The translations under genes were made by a program, and so were the position numbers. Shown here in pieces: positions 19,205-28,431 of a DNA stretch of 64,000 nt (position 1 is its first letter; every line of letters starts with the position of its first letter). The stretch comes from an uncultured Haliea sp. (lineage in GTDB: Bacteria; Pseudomonadota; Gammaproteobacteria; Pseudomonadales; Halieaceae). The notes under the pieces were generated by a model. The model was not told the origin of the DNA. It made no database searches and saw only the letters and a list, made by a program, of their open reading frames with translations. The stretch lies in the NCBI GenBank assembly GCA_913061145.1, contig CAJXUQ010000015.1, positions 1 to 64,000 of the forward strand, read 5' to 3'.

Positions 19205-19720
19205 TCACTCGGCGCGGGATATCCAGCGCCCGCGCCAGGCAAAGTCGACCCGCTTCAGCGCCTGGCTGTCCTGCCGAAACGCGCGCCACAGCTCGGCGTA
19301 GCTCGAACCGGTAGCGGGATGCCGGTGCGCCGGTGCCAACTCGGCCAGGGGGCGCAACACAAAGGCGTTTTCCAGTATCTCCCCGCGGGGGAGGCTGATG
19401 CCGTGGTGCTCGCCCACCAGATCGCCGTAGGTGAGAATATCGATGTCCAGCTGCCGGGCGGAGAAGCGGGTCGCATTCAGCGGGCGACCGTGCTCGGTCT
19501 CGATGGCGCGCAGGCGAGTCGCCATGTCGGCCAGCGGCAATCGGGTCTCCACCGCAACAACCATATTCAGGAAGGGTTGTCCGTCAAAGCCGATGGCGGC
19601 ACTGTCGTACACAGGTGAGAGTTCCAGGGCGCCAAAGAGCGCCTGCAGCGCATCCAGCCCTGCAACAAGATAGCGTTCACGATCGATATTGCTGCCCAGG
19701 CCAAGAAAAACACGGGTCAC
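19205..19720 (-). CDS. folK: 6-hydroxymethyl-dihydropterin pyrophosphokinase
   Basis: A 171-residue enzyme of folate synthesis that pyrophosphorylates the pterin. Signatures are FLGLGSNIDRERYL, QPFLNMVVAVET and the metal site RQLDIDILTYGD with HGISLPRGEILENAFVL. GTG 19720 is chosen by the 4-bp overlap with folB and by the conserved start TRVFLGLGSN. Convergent with cca (24-bp gap). Confidence 0.95.
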   Translation of the reverse strand: MTRVFLGLGSNIDRERYLVAGLDALQALFGALELSPVYDSAAIGFDGQPFLNMVVAVETRLPLADMATRLRAIETEHGRPLNATRFSARQLDIDILTYGDLVGEHHGISLPRGEILENAFVLRPLAELAPAHRHPATGSSYAELWRAFRQDSQALKRVDFAWRGRWISRAE

Positions 19721-20079
19721 GCCGGGCGTACCCCGCGCTCGATCAGCACACCGACGTCGCGCGCCTGCAGCACTGCCCCCGGCTTGCACAGACGCAGGCG
19801 CAACCACGGCACATCGAAGCCGCCAAGCACCTGCTCGGCAAGCTCCTCAGCAAGCGTCTCCAGCAGCTCGCAGCGCGAGGCCTCCACCCAGTCGATCACC
19901 CGCCGGGACACCGCGGCATAATCCAGTGCGCGGGACAGATCATCCCCCTGTGCGGCGGGGCGATTGTCCCAGGCCATTTCCAGGTCGATAAGCAGGGTTT
20001 GCCGGATTCCGCGCTCCCAGTCGTAGACGCCGATCACGGCATCCGCGCGCAATTCACGAATAAAGACAATATCTACCAC
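19717..20079 (-). CDS. folB: Dihydroneopterin aldolase
   Basis: A 120-residue folate-pathway enzyme; it may also act as the 7,8-dihydroneopterin epimerase. FIRELRADAVIGVYDWERGIRQTLLIDLEM is the family N-terminal block, DYAAVSRRVI and ELLETLAEELAEQVL follow, and K near WLRLRLCKPGAV is the catalytic lysine. GTG 20079 gives the usual length; the extra codons upstream are poorly conserved. Translationally coupled to folK. The plsY gene often found between folB and tsaD is not here. Confidence 0.93.
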   Translation of the reverse strand: MVDIVFIRELRADAVIGVYDWERGIRQTLLIDLEMAWDNRPAAQGDDLSRALDYAAVSRRVIDWVEASRCELLETLAEELAEQVLGGFDVPWLRLRLCKPGAVLQARDVGVLIERGVRPA

Positions 20080-20210
20080 GGCGGCCGTTCCTGCGCCGCA
20101 GCGGGGCGGCGACACGTATCTCGGGACATAATCCAGGCCTTCACTGAGCAGTGGCGCATGATACTGGCATCGGCGGCGCCCGACCAGCCGACACCGCTGC
20201 CACGGACTCC

Positions 20211-21236
20211 CTAGAGCGGCGGGAGTTCGGTCATTGGCCAGCGGGGCCGCACGGTCGTCACGGGGCCGTCCACCTGACCCGCCGCCAGACGCTGGGCCCC
20301 GGCAAAGGCGATCATCGCACCATTATCGGTACAGAACTGCGGTGCCGGGTAGAAGACACGGGCCCCGGTTTTGCCGAGTGCGGACTGCAACTGCGCGCGC
20401 AGATTGCGATTGGCGCTGACGCCACCGGCCATGACCAACGTGGACAGGCCCTCCTGTTCCAGCGCCCGGCGACACTTGATCACCAGCGTGGCAACCACGG
20501 CCTCCTCAAAGGCGCGGGCGATGTCGCACTTGTCCTGGTCGCTCAGGCCACTCTCCTCACGGCAGGCGTTCACGGTGTTAAGGGTGAAGGTTTTCAGGCC
20601 GCTGAAGCTGAAATCGAGCCCCGGGCGATTGACCATGGGTCGTGGAAAATCGAAGCGGGTGGCGTCACCGGATTCGGCGAGCCGGGCGATATGTGGGCCA
20701 CCGGGGTAAGGTAGCCCGAGCATCTTGGCCGCCTTGTCGAAGGCTTCACCGGCAGCATCGTCCAGCGATTCTCCCAGCAGACGGTAACGACCGATGCCGT
20801 CGACCCGCACCAGCTGTGTGTGGCCCCCGGACACCAGTAGCGCGACAAAGGGGTATTCCGGGTGCTCCTTCTCCAGCATGGGTGCCAGCAGATGGCCTTC
20901 CATGTGATGCACGCCCAGGGCCGGGATATTCCAGGCCCAGGCCAGCGTCTGCGCCAGCGTGGCGCCCACCATCAGGGCGCCGACCAGTCCCGGTCCCGCC
21001 GTATAGGCCACGCCATCCAGTTCTGCCGGGCTCAGACCCGCCTCCTGCAACACCTGGTGCACCAGCGGCAGTGTCTTGCGCACGTGGTCGCGCGAGGCCA
21101 ACTCGGGGACCACACCACCATATTCCACGTGTATTTCGACCTGGCTGAACAAGGCGTGCGCCAGCAGGCCGCGGCTGGTGTCAAAAATGGCCACGCCGGT
21201 TTCGTCGCAGGACGTTTCCAGGCCCAGAATTCGCAT
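20211..21236 (-). CDS. tsaD: tRNA threonylcarbamoyladenosine transferase TsaD
   Basis: A 341-residue ASKHA-fold protein that, with TsaB and TsaE, transfers the threonylcarbamoyl group to A37 of ANN-decoding tRNAs. [14 protein letters not shown] at the start, [10 protein letters not shown] with the two iron-binding histidines and [20 protein letters not shown]-like ([13 protein letters not shown]) and [10 protein letters not shown] complete the family set. Divergent from rpsU across a 275-bp spacer with tandem repeats. Confidence 0.97.
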   Translation of the reverse strand: MRILGLETSCDETGVAIFDTSRGLLAHALFSQVEIHVEYGGVVPELASRDHVRKTLPLVHQVLQEAGLSPAELDGVAYTAGPGLVGALMVGATLAQTLAWAWNIPALGVHHMEGHLLAPMLEKEHPEYPFVALLVSGGHTQLVRVDGIGRYRLLGESLDDAAGEAFDKAAKMLGLPYPGGPHIARLAESGDATRFDFPRPMVNRPGLDFSFSGLKTFTLNTVNACREESGLSDQDKCDIARAFEEAVVATLVIKCRRALEQEGLSTLVMAGGVSANRNLRAQLQSALGKTGARVFYPAPQFCTDNGAMIAFAGAQRLAAGQVDGPVTTVRPRWPMTELPPL

Positions 21237-21319
21237 AAGGGCTCCATGATGTTTGCAGCGGGGGATAATACCGGGTTGTGCCGGGGCGTGCGAGGCTGGT
21301 CAGGCCCTCCGGACTTCCC

Positions 21320-21403
21320 GGGTTACGCACCCCGGACTGCGCGTCACGGGCTACGCACCCCGGACTGCGCGTCACGGGCTACGCGCCCCGGACTGCGCGT
21401 CCC
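21320..21403. repeat. Tandem repeat, 28-bp unit x3, upstream of rpsU
   Basis: Three head-to-tail 28-bp copies at 21320-21347, 21348-21375 and 21376-21403, each beginning GGGYTACGC and containing CCCCGGACTGCGCGT. They differ by only one to three bases. A degenerate half copy precedes them, and GGGCTTTGC at 21404 looks like the start of a fourth that merges into the rpsU -35 box. Confidence 0.95.
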
Positions 21404-21408
21404 GGGCT

Positions 21409-21437
21409 TTGCAAATGCCGCCACATGGGTATAGAAT
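21409..21437 (+). promoter_or_regulatory. rpsU operon promoter
   Basis: TTGCAA (21409-21414) and TAGAAT (21432-21437) are spaced by 17 bp, a good sigma-70 promoter 75 bp ahead of the rpsU start. Confidence 0.7.
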
Positions 21438-21511
21438 GCGCGACCTTTTACGGCTCAACGCTCCGGCAGCGGGTGTGCAGGCCACGAACAGACGAAACAG
21501 GTAAAGAGTTA

Positions 21512-21727
21512 ATGCCGCATATCAAATTGAAGGAAAACGAGCCCTTTGACGTCGCCCTGCGTCGTTTCAAGCGCTCTTGTGAAAAGGCTGGCGTACTGGC
21601 AGAAGTGCGCAAGCGTGAGCACTACGAAAAGCCCACCACGACCCGCAAGCGCGCCGCGGCTGCCGCCGTCAAGCGCCACCTGAAGAAGCTGTCCCGGGAA
21701 AACCGCAAGCGCGTCCGCCTGTATTGA
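21512..21727 (+). CDS. rpsU: 30S ribosomal protein S21
   Basis: A 71-residue, very basic ribosomal protein. [20 protein letters not shown] and [10 protein letters not shown] are canonical. It leads the macromolecular-synthesis operon with yqeY, dnaG and rpoD. ATG 21512 is preceded by the weak ribosome site GTAAAGAG; the longer upstream frame includes the tandem repeats and is not used. Confidence 0.98.
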   Translation: MPHIKLKENEPFDVALRRFKRSCEKAGVLAEVRKREHYEKPTTTRKRAAAAAVKRHLKKLSRENRKRVRLY

Positions 21728-21761
21728 TTCCCTGCCAGGCAGCACACAGGCAGCCCAGCCC

Positions 21762-22217
21762 ATGAGCAGCGCCACACTTGTAGAAACCATCAAGGCCGCC
21801 ATGAAAGCGGCCATGAAGGCCCGTGACAAGGAACGCCTGGGCACCATCCGGCTGATTCAGTCGGAATTCAAGCGGATTGAGGTTGACGAGCGCATCGACA
21901 TCGATGACGCGCGCGCCCTCGCCATCCTCGACAAGATGATCAAGCAGCGTCGCGATTCGGCGCAGCAGTACCACGCCGCGGAACGCCCCGAGCTCGCAGC
22001 CCAGGAAGAACGGGAAATCGCGGTTATCCAGGAATTCCTGCCCAGCCCGCTCAGTGAAGCCGAGCTTGACGAACTGGTCAATGCCGCCATCAGCCGCGCT
22101 GAAGGCAGCGGCATGCAGGCCATGGGCGCCGTGATGGCCGAGCTCAAACCCCAGCTGCAGGGCCGCGCCGACGTGGGCGCGGTCAGCAGGCTGGTGAAGG
22201 CGCGCCTGACCGCCTGA
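21762..22217 (+). CDS. yqeY: GatB/YqeY domain protein
   Basis: A 151-residue helical protein resembling the tRNA-binding tail domain of the GatB amidotransferase subunit. Typical stretches: KARDKERLGTIRLIQSEFKRIEVDE, MIKQRRDSAQQYH and EIAVIQEFLPSPLSEAEL. Its exact role is unknown although it may touch tRNA. It lies 34 bp after rpsU and 119 bp before dnaG. Confidence 0.95.
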   Translation: MSSATLVETIKAAMKAAMKARDKERLGTIRLIQSEFKRIEVDERIDIDDARALAILDKMIKQRRDSAQQYHAAERPELAAQEEREIAVIQEFLPSPLSEAELDELVNAAISRAEGSGMQAMGAVMAELKPQLQGRADVGAVSRLVKARLTA

Positions 22218-22336
22218 CCGGTGGCCTGCCGGCCCGCCCTCCATGCGCGTCGATGCTGCCGCCACGCCGCTCACCGCTGACAAGCCTCCGGCGCCGTGCT
22301 TCAATGGCCGGCTATACTGAGTATCGCTGATCTTCC

Positions 22337-24184
22337 ATGGCCGGACGCATTCCACAAAAGTTCCTCGACGACCTGCTCGACCGCGTGGACATCGTGGAGG
22401 TGATCGATCGCCGGGTGAAACTGAAAAAAACCGGCAAGAACTACAGCGCCCGCTGCCCCTTCCACGAGGAGAAAACCCCCTCCTTCAGCGTCAACCCCGA
22501 CAAGCAGTTCTACTACTGCTTTGGCTGCGGTGCCGGCGGCAACGCCCTCGGCTTCGTCATGGACTACGAGAACGTGGACTTCCCCCTGGCGGTGGAAACG
22601 CTGGCCAGCAGCCTCGGCCTGGAAGTGCCGCGGGAGCAGACACGGCCCGGCAGCCCCCAGCCCGGCAGGGAGGAAACCGGCAAACCGCTGTACGCCCTGC
22701 TGGAACAGGCCGCGCGCTACTACCAGAAGCAGCTGCGCAGCCACCCCGAGGCGCACCGCGCCGTGGACTACCTGAAGCAGCGCGGACTCACCGGCGAAAT
22801 TGCCAAACGCTTTGACCTGGGATTCGCCCCGCCGGGCTGGGACAACCTGCTGCAGGCCCTCGGTGACAGCGAGGAACAGCGCAAATGGCTGCTCGAGACC
22901 GGGATGCTGGTGCAGAACGAGGCAGGGCGCACCTACGACCGCTTCCGCGATCGCGTCATGTTTCCGATTCGCGACCAGCGCGGCCGCATTATCGCGTTCG
23001 GTGGGCGGGTGCTTGGCGACGACAAACCCAAGTACCTGAACTCCCCGGAGACGCCCATTTTCTCCAAGGGCCGCGAGCTGTATGGCCTCTACCAGGCACG
23101 CCAGGCCAACCGCAAGCTGGATCGGGTGCTGGTCGTGGAGGGCTATATGGACGTGATCGCGCTGGCCCAGCACGACATTACCCAGGCCACCGCGACACTG
23201 GGCACCGCGACCAGCCAGGCGCATCTGGAGCGCCTGTATCGGCTGACACCCGAGGTTGTATTCTGTTTCGATGGCGATGCCGCCGGGCGCAAGGCGGCGC
23301 TGCGTGCGCTGGAAGCAGCACTCCCCTGCATGGAGGATGGACGGCAGGCACGTTTCCTGTTTCTCGATGAAGGCGAGGACCCGGACACCCTGGTGCGCAA
23401 AGTGGGCAGTGACGCCTTCCGTGAGCTGGTCAGGCGCGCGACGCCGCTGGAGACCTTCCTCTTCGAGGCTGTGAGCGAAGACCTCGACACCACCACCCTG
23501 GAGGGACGCGCGCGCCTCAGCAAGCTCGCCCTGCCGTGGCTGCGCCAGCTGCCCGAGGGCGTGTTCCGCCAGCTCATGTTCCGCTCACTCGCCGAGCGAA
23601 CCGGGTTGACCGTTGCAGAGCTCATGCACCTGGAGGCACCACCGCTCGCACCCGCGCCTGGGCCGACCAACAAGGCCCCAGGAGAGCAACCCGAGGGCGG
23701 CGGGCCGAAGCGCCGCAATCCCAGCGGCCGCGCACCGCTGGGCTACAGCAATCTGGCCCAGGCGGCCATCGCCCTGCTACTGCACCAGCCCGACATCGCG
23801 GCCCGCGTGGAGGTTGCCGCCATCGCCGCGCTGGAAGGCGAGGACATCGTGCTGCTGCGCGAGCTGCTGGCACTGCTGCAGCGGCGCCCGGATTCCAACA
23901 CCGCCATGCTGCTCGGTCACTGGTATGGCACACCGGAAGGTGAGCTGCTCAGCCGACTGGCCGGGGAGGAGCGACTGATTCCACGCGAGGGGATCGAACA
24001 GCAGTTTATCGATACCGTGGAAGCGCTGGCGCAGCTGCCCCAGCGCAGCGAATTGTCAGCGCGAGTCGACAAATTGAAAGCGACCAACTACGCTGAGATG
24101 AGCGAAGCGGACAAGCAACAACTCAGGGATCTGCTGAAGGAAAAGCAGCGTCTGGATGAGGCCCGCAAGAAGCGGCAGCCTTGA
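22337..24184 (+). CDS. dnaG: DNA primase
   Basis: A 615-residue enzyme that makes RNA primers for replication. The N-terminal zinc ribbon has C-x2-H...C-x2-C ([20 protein letters not shown]), the TOPRIM core has [11 protein letters not shown] and [11 protein letters not shown] with the acidic triad, and the C-terminal DnaB-interacting helical domain ends [25 protein letters not shown] -10-like box lies at 22313-22318 but has no clear -35. The last codons run into an 18-bp tandem repeat. Confidence 0.98.
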   Translation: MAGRIPQKFLDDLLDRVDIVEVIDRRVKLKKTGKNYSARCPFHEEKTPSFSVNPDKQFYYCFGCGAGGNALGFVMDYENVDFPLAVETLASSLGLEVPREQTRPGSPQPGREETGKPLYALLEQAARYYQKQLRSHPEAHRAVDYLKQRGLTGEIAKRFDLGFAPPGWDNLLQALGDSEEQRKWLLETGMLVQNEAGRTYDRFRDRVMFPIRDQRGRIIAFGGRVLGDDKPKYLNSPETPIFSKGRELYGLYQARQANRKLDRVLVVEGYMDVIALAQHDITQATATLGTATSQAHLERLYRLTPEVVFCFDGDAAGRKAALRALEAALPCMEDGRQARFLFLDEGEDPDTLVRKVGSDAFRELVRRATPLETFLFEAVSEDLDTTTLEGRARLSKLALPWLRQLPEGVFRQLMFRSLAERTGLTVAELMHLEAPPLAPAPGPTNKAPGEQPEGGGPKRRNPSGRAPLGYSNLAQAAIALLLHQPDIAARVEVAAIAALEGEDIVLLRELLALLQRRPDSNTAMLLGHWYGTPEGELLSRLAGEERLIPREGIEQQFIDTVEALAQLPQRSELSARVDKLKATNYAEMSEADKQQLRDLLKEKQRLDEARKKRQP

Positions 24185-24285
24185 GCGATGCAGCAGCCTT
24201 GAGCGATGCAGCAGCCTTGAGCGACCCAACAGCCTTGAGCGGAGCAACAGCCCTGAGCGGAGCAGGAGCAACAGCCCTGAGCCTG
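24172..24285. repeat. Tandem repeat, 18-bp unit, between dnaG and rpoD
   Basis: Six imperfect 18-bp copies with consensus GCAGCAGCCTTGAGCGAT start inside the last codons of dnaG (24172) and run to 24285, with a 6-bp insertion at 24262-24267 before the final copy. The copies drift along the array (CCTTGAG becomes CCCTGAG). Because 18 is a multiple of 3, the rpoD frame stays open across the array. Confidence 0.93.
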
Positions 24286-24368
24286 ACCGCATTGAGCCGC
24301 GCACCGCTCACGCCAAAGCGCTCCAATTAATACCGGGGATTGCACTGGAGGGTCGGCTCTGTTCCGGC

Positions 24369-24374
24369 TATAAT
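24369..24374 (+). promoter_or_regulatory. rpoD promoter -10 box
   Basis: TATAAT at 24369-24374, 46 bp before the rpoD ATG. The -35 area at 17 bp spacing (TGGAGG) is poor, and TTGCAC at 24340 is too far at 23 bp. The transcript leader would be very T-rich (run of eight T at 24386-24393 region). Confidence 0.5.
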
Positions 24375-24419
24375 TTCCGGCTACGTTTTTTTTGTATTTT
24401 ATTCGAAGGTGTCTGCCGA

Positions 24420-26228
<1,809 letters not shown>

Positions 26229-26233
26229 GGACT

Positions 26234-26247
26234 GACCCGCGCGGGTC
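26234..26247. repeat. 14-bp perfect palindrome after rpoD
   Basis: GACCCGCGCGGGTC begins 5 bp after the rpoD stop codon. It can fold as a short GC hairpin but no T run follows, so it is at most a weak terminator or RNA-stabilising structure. Confidence 0.5.
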
Positions 26248-26293
26248 GCCACGGACGGCGCCTGCGCACACCGCCTATCGCCGGAGCCCGAAC

Positions 26294-27286
26294 ATGCCCG
26301 TGTCATTGTGCATGATCGTCAAGGACGAAGCCTTTTTCCTGCGCGACTGCCTCAGCGCTGCCGCACCGCATGTCGACGAACTCGTCGTTGTTGACACCGG
26401 TTCCAGCGACAACAGCCGGACCATCGCCAGTGACTTTACCGACCGGGTGTTCGATTACACCTGGCACGATGACTACGCCGCCGCCCGCAACTATTCCCTG
26501 GCACAGGCGCGAAACGACTGGATCCTCGTGCTGGACGCCGACGAGCTCATCACCCCCACCGACTTCTCTGCCCTGCACCAGGTCATCGCACGCACCGACC
26601 TCGATGGCTTTTTCCTGCAACAGTACAACTACAACAACGACCAGACGGCCTATGGCTGGCAGGCTGCGCAGGACCTCGAGCTCAGCCGCGGCTTCAGCGG
26701 CTATACCGTCAACCCCATCCTGCGCCTGTTCCGCAATCGCCCGGACATCCGCTACGCCGGCAGCATCCACGAGACGGTAGATGCCTCCATAGACGAACAC
26801 CGTCAGGGAACGCTGCACATCCCGATCCACCACTACATCGACGCCAACCCGGCGCGACCGCGCAGCGCGCGCTCACTGCGCTATCTGGCGCTGATGGAGC
26901 GCGAACTGGCCACACTGCCCAGCGGCAGGCTCTACAGCATCGCCGCGACCAGCGCGATGTACCATGCGGAAGACTTCTCCCGCGCACGCGACTACTTTGT
27001 GCGCGCCGCGGAGATGGGCTACCGTCCCGGGCACAGTCTGGAGGGCGCTGCGGAGGCCTGCTACCGGGCACAGGATTTCGGCGCCGCCAGCGACCTCTAC
27101 CAGCGCGCGGAGGCCACGGGCCACCGCACACCCGCCATGTGCCTGAACCGGGCGAACCTCGCGGTCAAGGCGGGCGACCATGCAGGCGCTGCCACACTCC
27201 TGCAGGAATGCCTCGACCTCGGTGGCCTGAGCGCTGAAATCAATGCCGTGATCCGGCGCAACATCGAGATCCTGCAGGCACGCTAA
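26294..27286 (+). CDS. Family 2 glycosyltransferase with TPR-like tail
   Basis: A 330-residue cytoplasmic protein. The GT-A domain is at the N-terminus: VSLCMIVKDEAFFLRDCL, ELVVVDTGSSDNS and the metal-binding WILVLDADELI. DIRYAGSIHETVD is typical of the SunS-like subgroup of GT2. From about residue 210 the sequence turns into helical repeats (ARDYFVRAAEMGYRPGHSLEGAAEACYRAQDFGAASDLYQRA) like tetratricopeptides. It probably transfers a sugar from a nucleotide donor to a protein or glycan; acceptor unknown. It follows rpoD by 65 bp and may be read through from it. Confidence 0.85.
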   Translation: MPVSLCMIVKDEAFFLRDCLSAAAPHVDELVVVDTGSSDNSRTIASDFTDRVFDYTWHDDYAAARNYSLAQARNDWILVLDADELITPTDFSALHQVIARTDLDGFFLQQYNYNNDQTAYGWQAAQDLELSRGFSGYTVNPILRLFRNRPDIRYAGSIHETVDASIDEHRQGTLHIPIHHYIDANPARPRSARSLRYLALMERELATLPSGRLYSIAATSAMYHAEDFSRARDYFVRAAEMGYRPGHSLEGAAEACYRAQDFGAASDLYQRAEATGHRTPAMCLNRANLAVKAGDHAGAATLLQECLDLGGLSAEINAVIRRNIEILQAR

Positions 27287-27354
27287 GGCACACATCGCCA
27301 CTGATGCCCGACAGCCTGCGGCGGTCGCCCCAGGCCCCGCCGGGGGCCCCACAA

Positions 27355-27382
27355 TTGACAGGCCCCCCGCGTCACCTACGCT
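27355..27382 (+). promoter_or_regulatory. Promoter candidate for the exported protein gene
   Basis: A perfect TTGACA -35 (27355-27360), 16-bp spacer and TACGCT -10-like box (27377-27382), 62 bp ahead of ATG 27445. Confidence 0.5.
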
Positions 27383-27444
27383 TAGTGGATGCCGAAGCTG
27401 GTCTCACTGGCATAGCCCTCATAACAATTACAGGAAATACTGCC

Positions 27445-28191
27445 ATGAAAAGAGCAACTTATGCCGCTGCAGCGGCGCTCGTCTTGGCCGCGGCCAGCGC
27501 TGCACCGTCCAGTGCCCAGGATACCGCAACAGCTCAACCCCTCGAGCTCTATGCCTGTACCTTCAAGGAAGGAAAGGGATTCGCCGACCTTGAAAGCGCC
27601 AACAAGGGCCTGAAGAAATGGGCCGCGAAACACAGCCGCGGCTACAATGCGTGGATGATCACGCCGCAGTTCCGCACCGGGGAGATGCCGTTTGAGGTGG
27701 GCTTCATAGGCGCCTATGACAACGCTGAACAGTTCGGCGCGCAGATGCAGAAATGGGTGCACGAGTCGGGAGCAGTGTCACAGGCCTATGCCGATGCACT
27801 GTATTGCAGCCACGCATTGATGGCGTCCTACACCATCCTGGAACCCGACGGCGAGCCGGGCGACGGTGTGGTCTGGTTCGCTCGCTGCTCCCTCGACGAC
27901 GACAGCGGCATGGCTGACGCCATGGCCGGCCATAGCAGTGTCAGCGCCATGATGGTGGAGATGGAAGCGCCCGGCGCGAGCTGGATCCTGGCGCCCTCCC
28001 TGGGCGTCGGCGATGTTGAGTTCGACTATTATCACGTAGCCGCATGGCCGTCCTATGCCGCACTGGGCAAGGCCTTTGAGGCGTATATGAACGGCGGTGG
28101 TATCGCCAGGGCCAACGCCACCATGGATGATGTTGCGCACTGCAGCTCACCCAACCTCTACGATGCCGTGAATATTATCGCTGCTCCCTAG
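27445..28191 (+). CDS. Exported protein of unknown function
   Basis: A 248-residue protein with a clear Sec signal peptide (KRATYAAAAALVLAAASAAPSSAQD). The mature part has two similar halves, each opening with a conserved-looking phrase: ELYACTFKEGKGFADL and VVWFARCSLDDDSGMADA, with matching Trp/Tyr-rich strands (WMITPQFRTGEMPFEVGFIGAYDN, WILAPSLGVGDVEFDYYHVAAWPS). This suggests two tandem alpha/beta-barrel (dimeric ferredoxin-like) domains; that reading is inference. Three or four Cys could form periplasmic disulfides. ATG 27445 follows the ribosome site AGGAAA. Own promoter and terminator, so it is a single-gene unit. Confidence 0.75.
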   Translation: MKRATYAAAAALVLAAASAAPSSAQDTATAQPLELYACTFKEGKGFADLESANKGLKKWAAKHSRGYNAWMITPQFRTGEMPFEVGFIGAYDNAEQFGAQMQKWVHESGAVSQAYADALYCSHALMASYTILEPDGEPGDGVVWFARCSLDDDSGMADAMAGHSSVSAMMVEMEAPGASWILAPSLGVGDVEFDYYHVAAWPSYAALGKAFEAYMNGGGIARANATMDDVAHCSSPNLYDAVNIIAAP

Positions 28192-28196
28192 GCGCA

Positions 28197-28249
28197 CCCA
28201 CCCGCCGCAATCAGCCCCACACAGGGCTGTGACTGCGGTGGGTTCTTCT
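28197..28249 (+). terminator. Rho-independent terminator
   Basis: An imperfect GC-rich stem: CCCACC...GCAATCAGCCC (28197-28217) pairs with GGGCTGTGACTGC...GGTGGG (28224-28242), followed by TTCTTCT. It closes the exported-protein gene; its right arm overlaps the -35 box of the tRNA promoter. Confidence 0.65.
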
Positions 28250-28256
28250 CTATAAT
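28229..28256 (+). promoter_or_regulatory. tRNA promoter
   Basis: GTGACT (28229-28234) and a perfect TATAAT (28251-28256) with a 16-bp spacer, 18 bp upstream of the mature tRNA 5' end. Confidence 0.65.
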
Positions 28257-28273
28257 CCCCCACCTGCATTATC

Positions 28274-28350
28274 GGGCCTATAGCTCAGTTGGTTAGAGCA
28301 GTCGACTCATAATCGATTGGTCCCAGGTTCAAGTCCTGGTGGGCCCACCA
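28274..28350 (+). tRNA. tRNA with CAT anticodon, probably tRNA-Ile2
   Basis: 77 nt with encoded CCA. Acceptor GGGCCTA pairs with TGGGCCC, D arm GCTC/GAGC, anticodon stem GTCGA/TCGAT around loop CTCATAA (anticodon CAT), T arm CCAGG/CCTGG with TTCAAGT loop, discriminator A. The CAGTCGACTCATAATCGATT-like arm and overall pattern resemble E. coli ileX rather than elongator or initiator tRNA-Met, so TilS would convert C34 to lysidine to read AUA. Its place after rpoD matches Pseudomonas. Confidence 0.93.
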
Positions 28351-28431
28351 ATTTCTGGCTCTCCCCAATTCACGGGGGATGCGCCGATATTCACTAAACC
28401 CTGTTAACTGCTGACCACGACATTCCCGTTG

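Noticed and set aside
21320-21403. CRISPR array
   Set aside because: Units are contiguous with no spacers; it is a simple tandem repeat.
24172-24285. CRISPR or rho-independent terminator between dnaG and rpoD
   Set aside because: No unique spacers and no stem plus T run; it is tandem repeat DNA.
28274-28350. Attachment site at the tRNA for a second element
   Set aside because: No integrase nearby and no repeat of the tRNA 3' end was found downstream.
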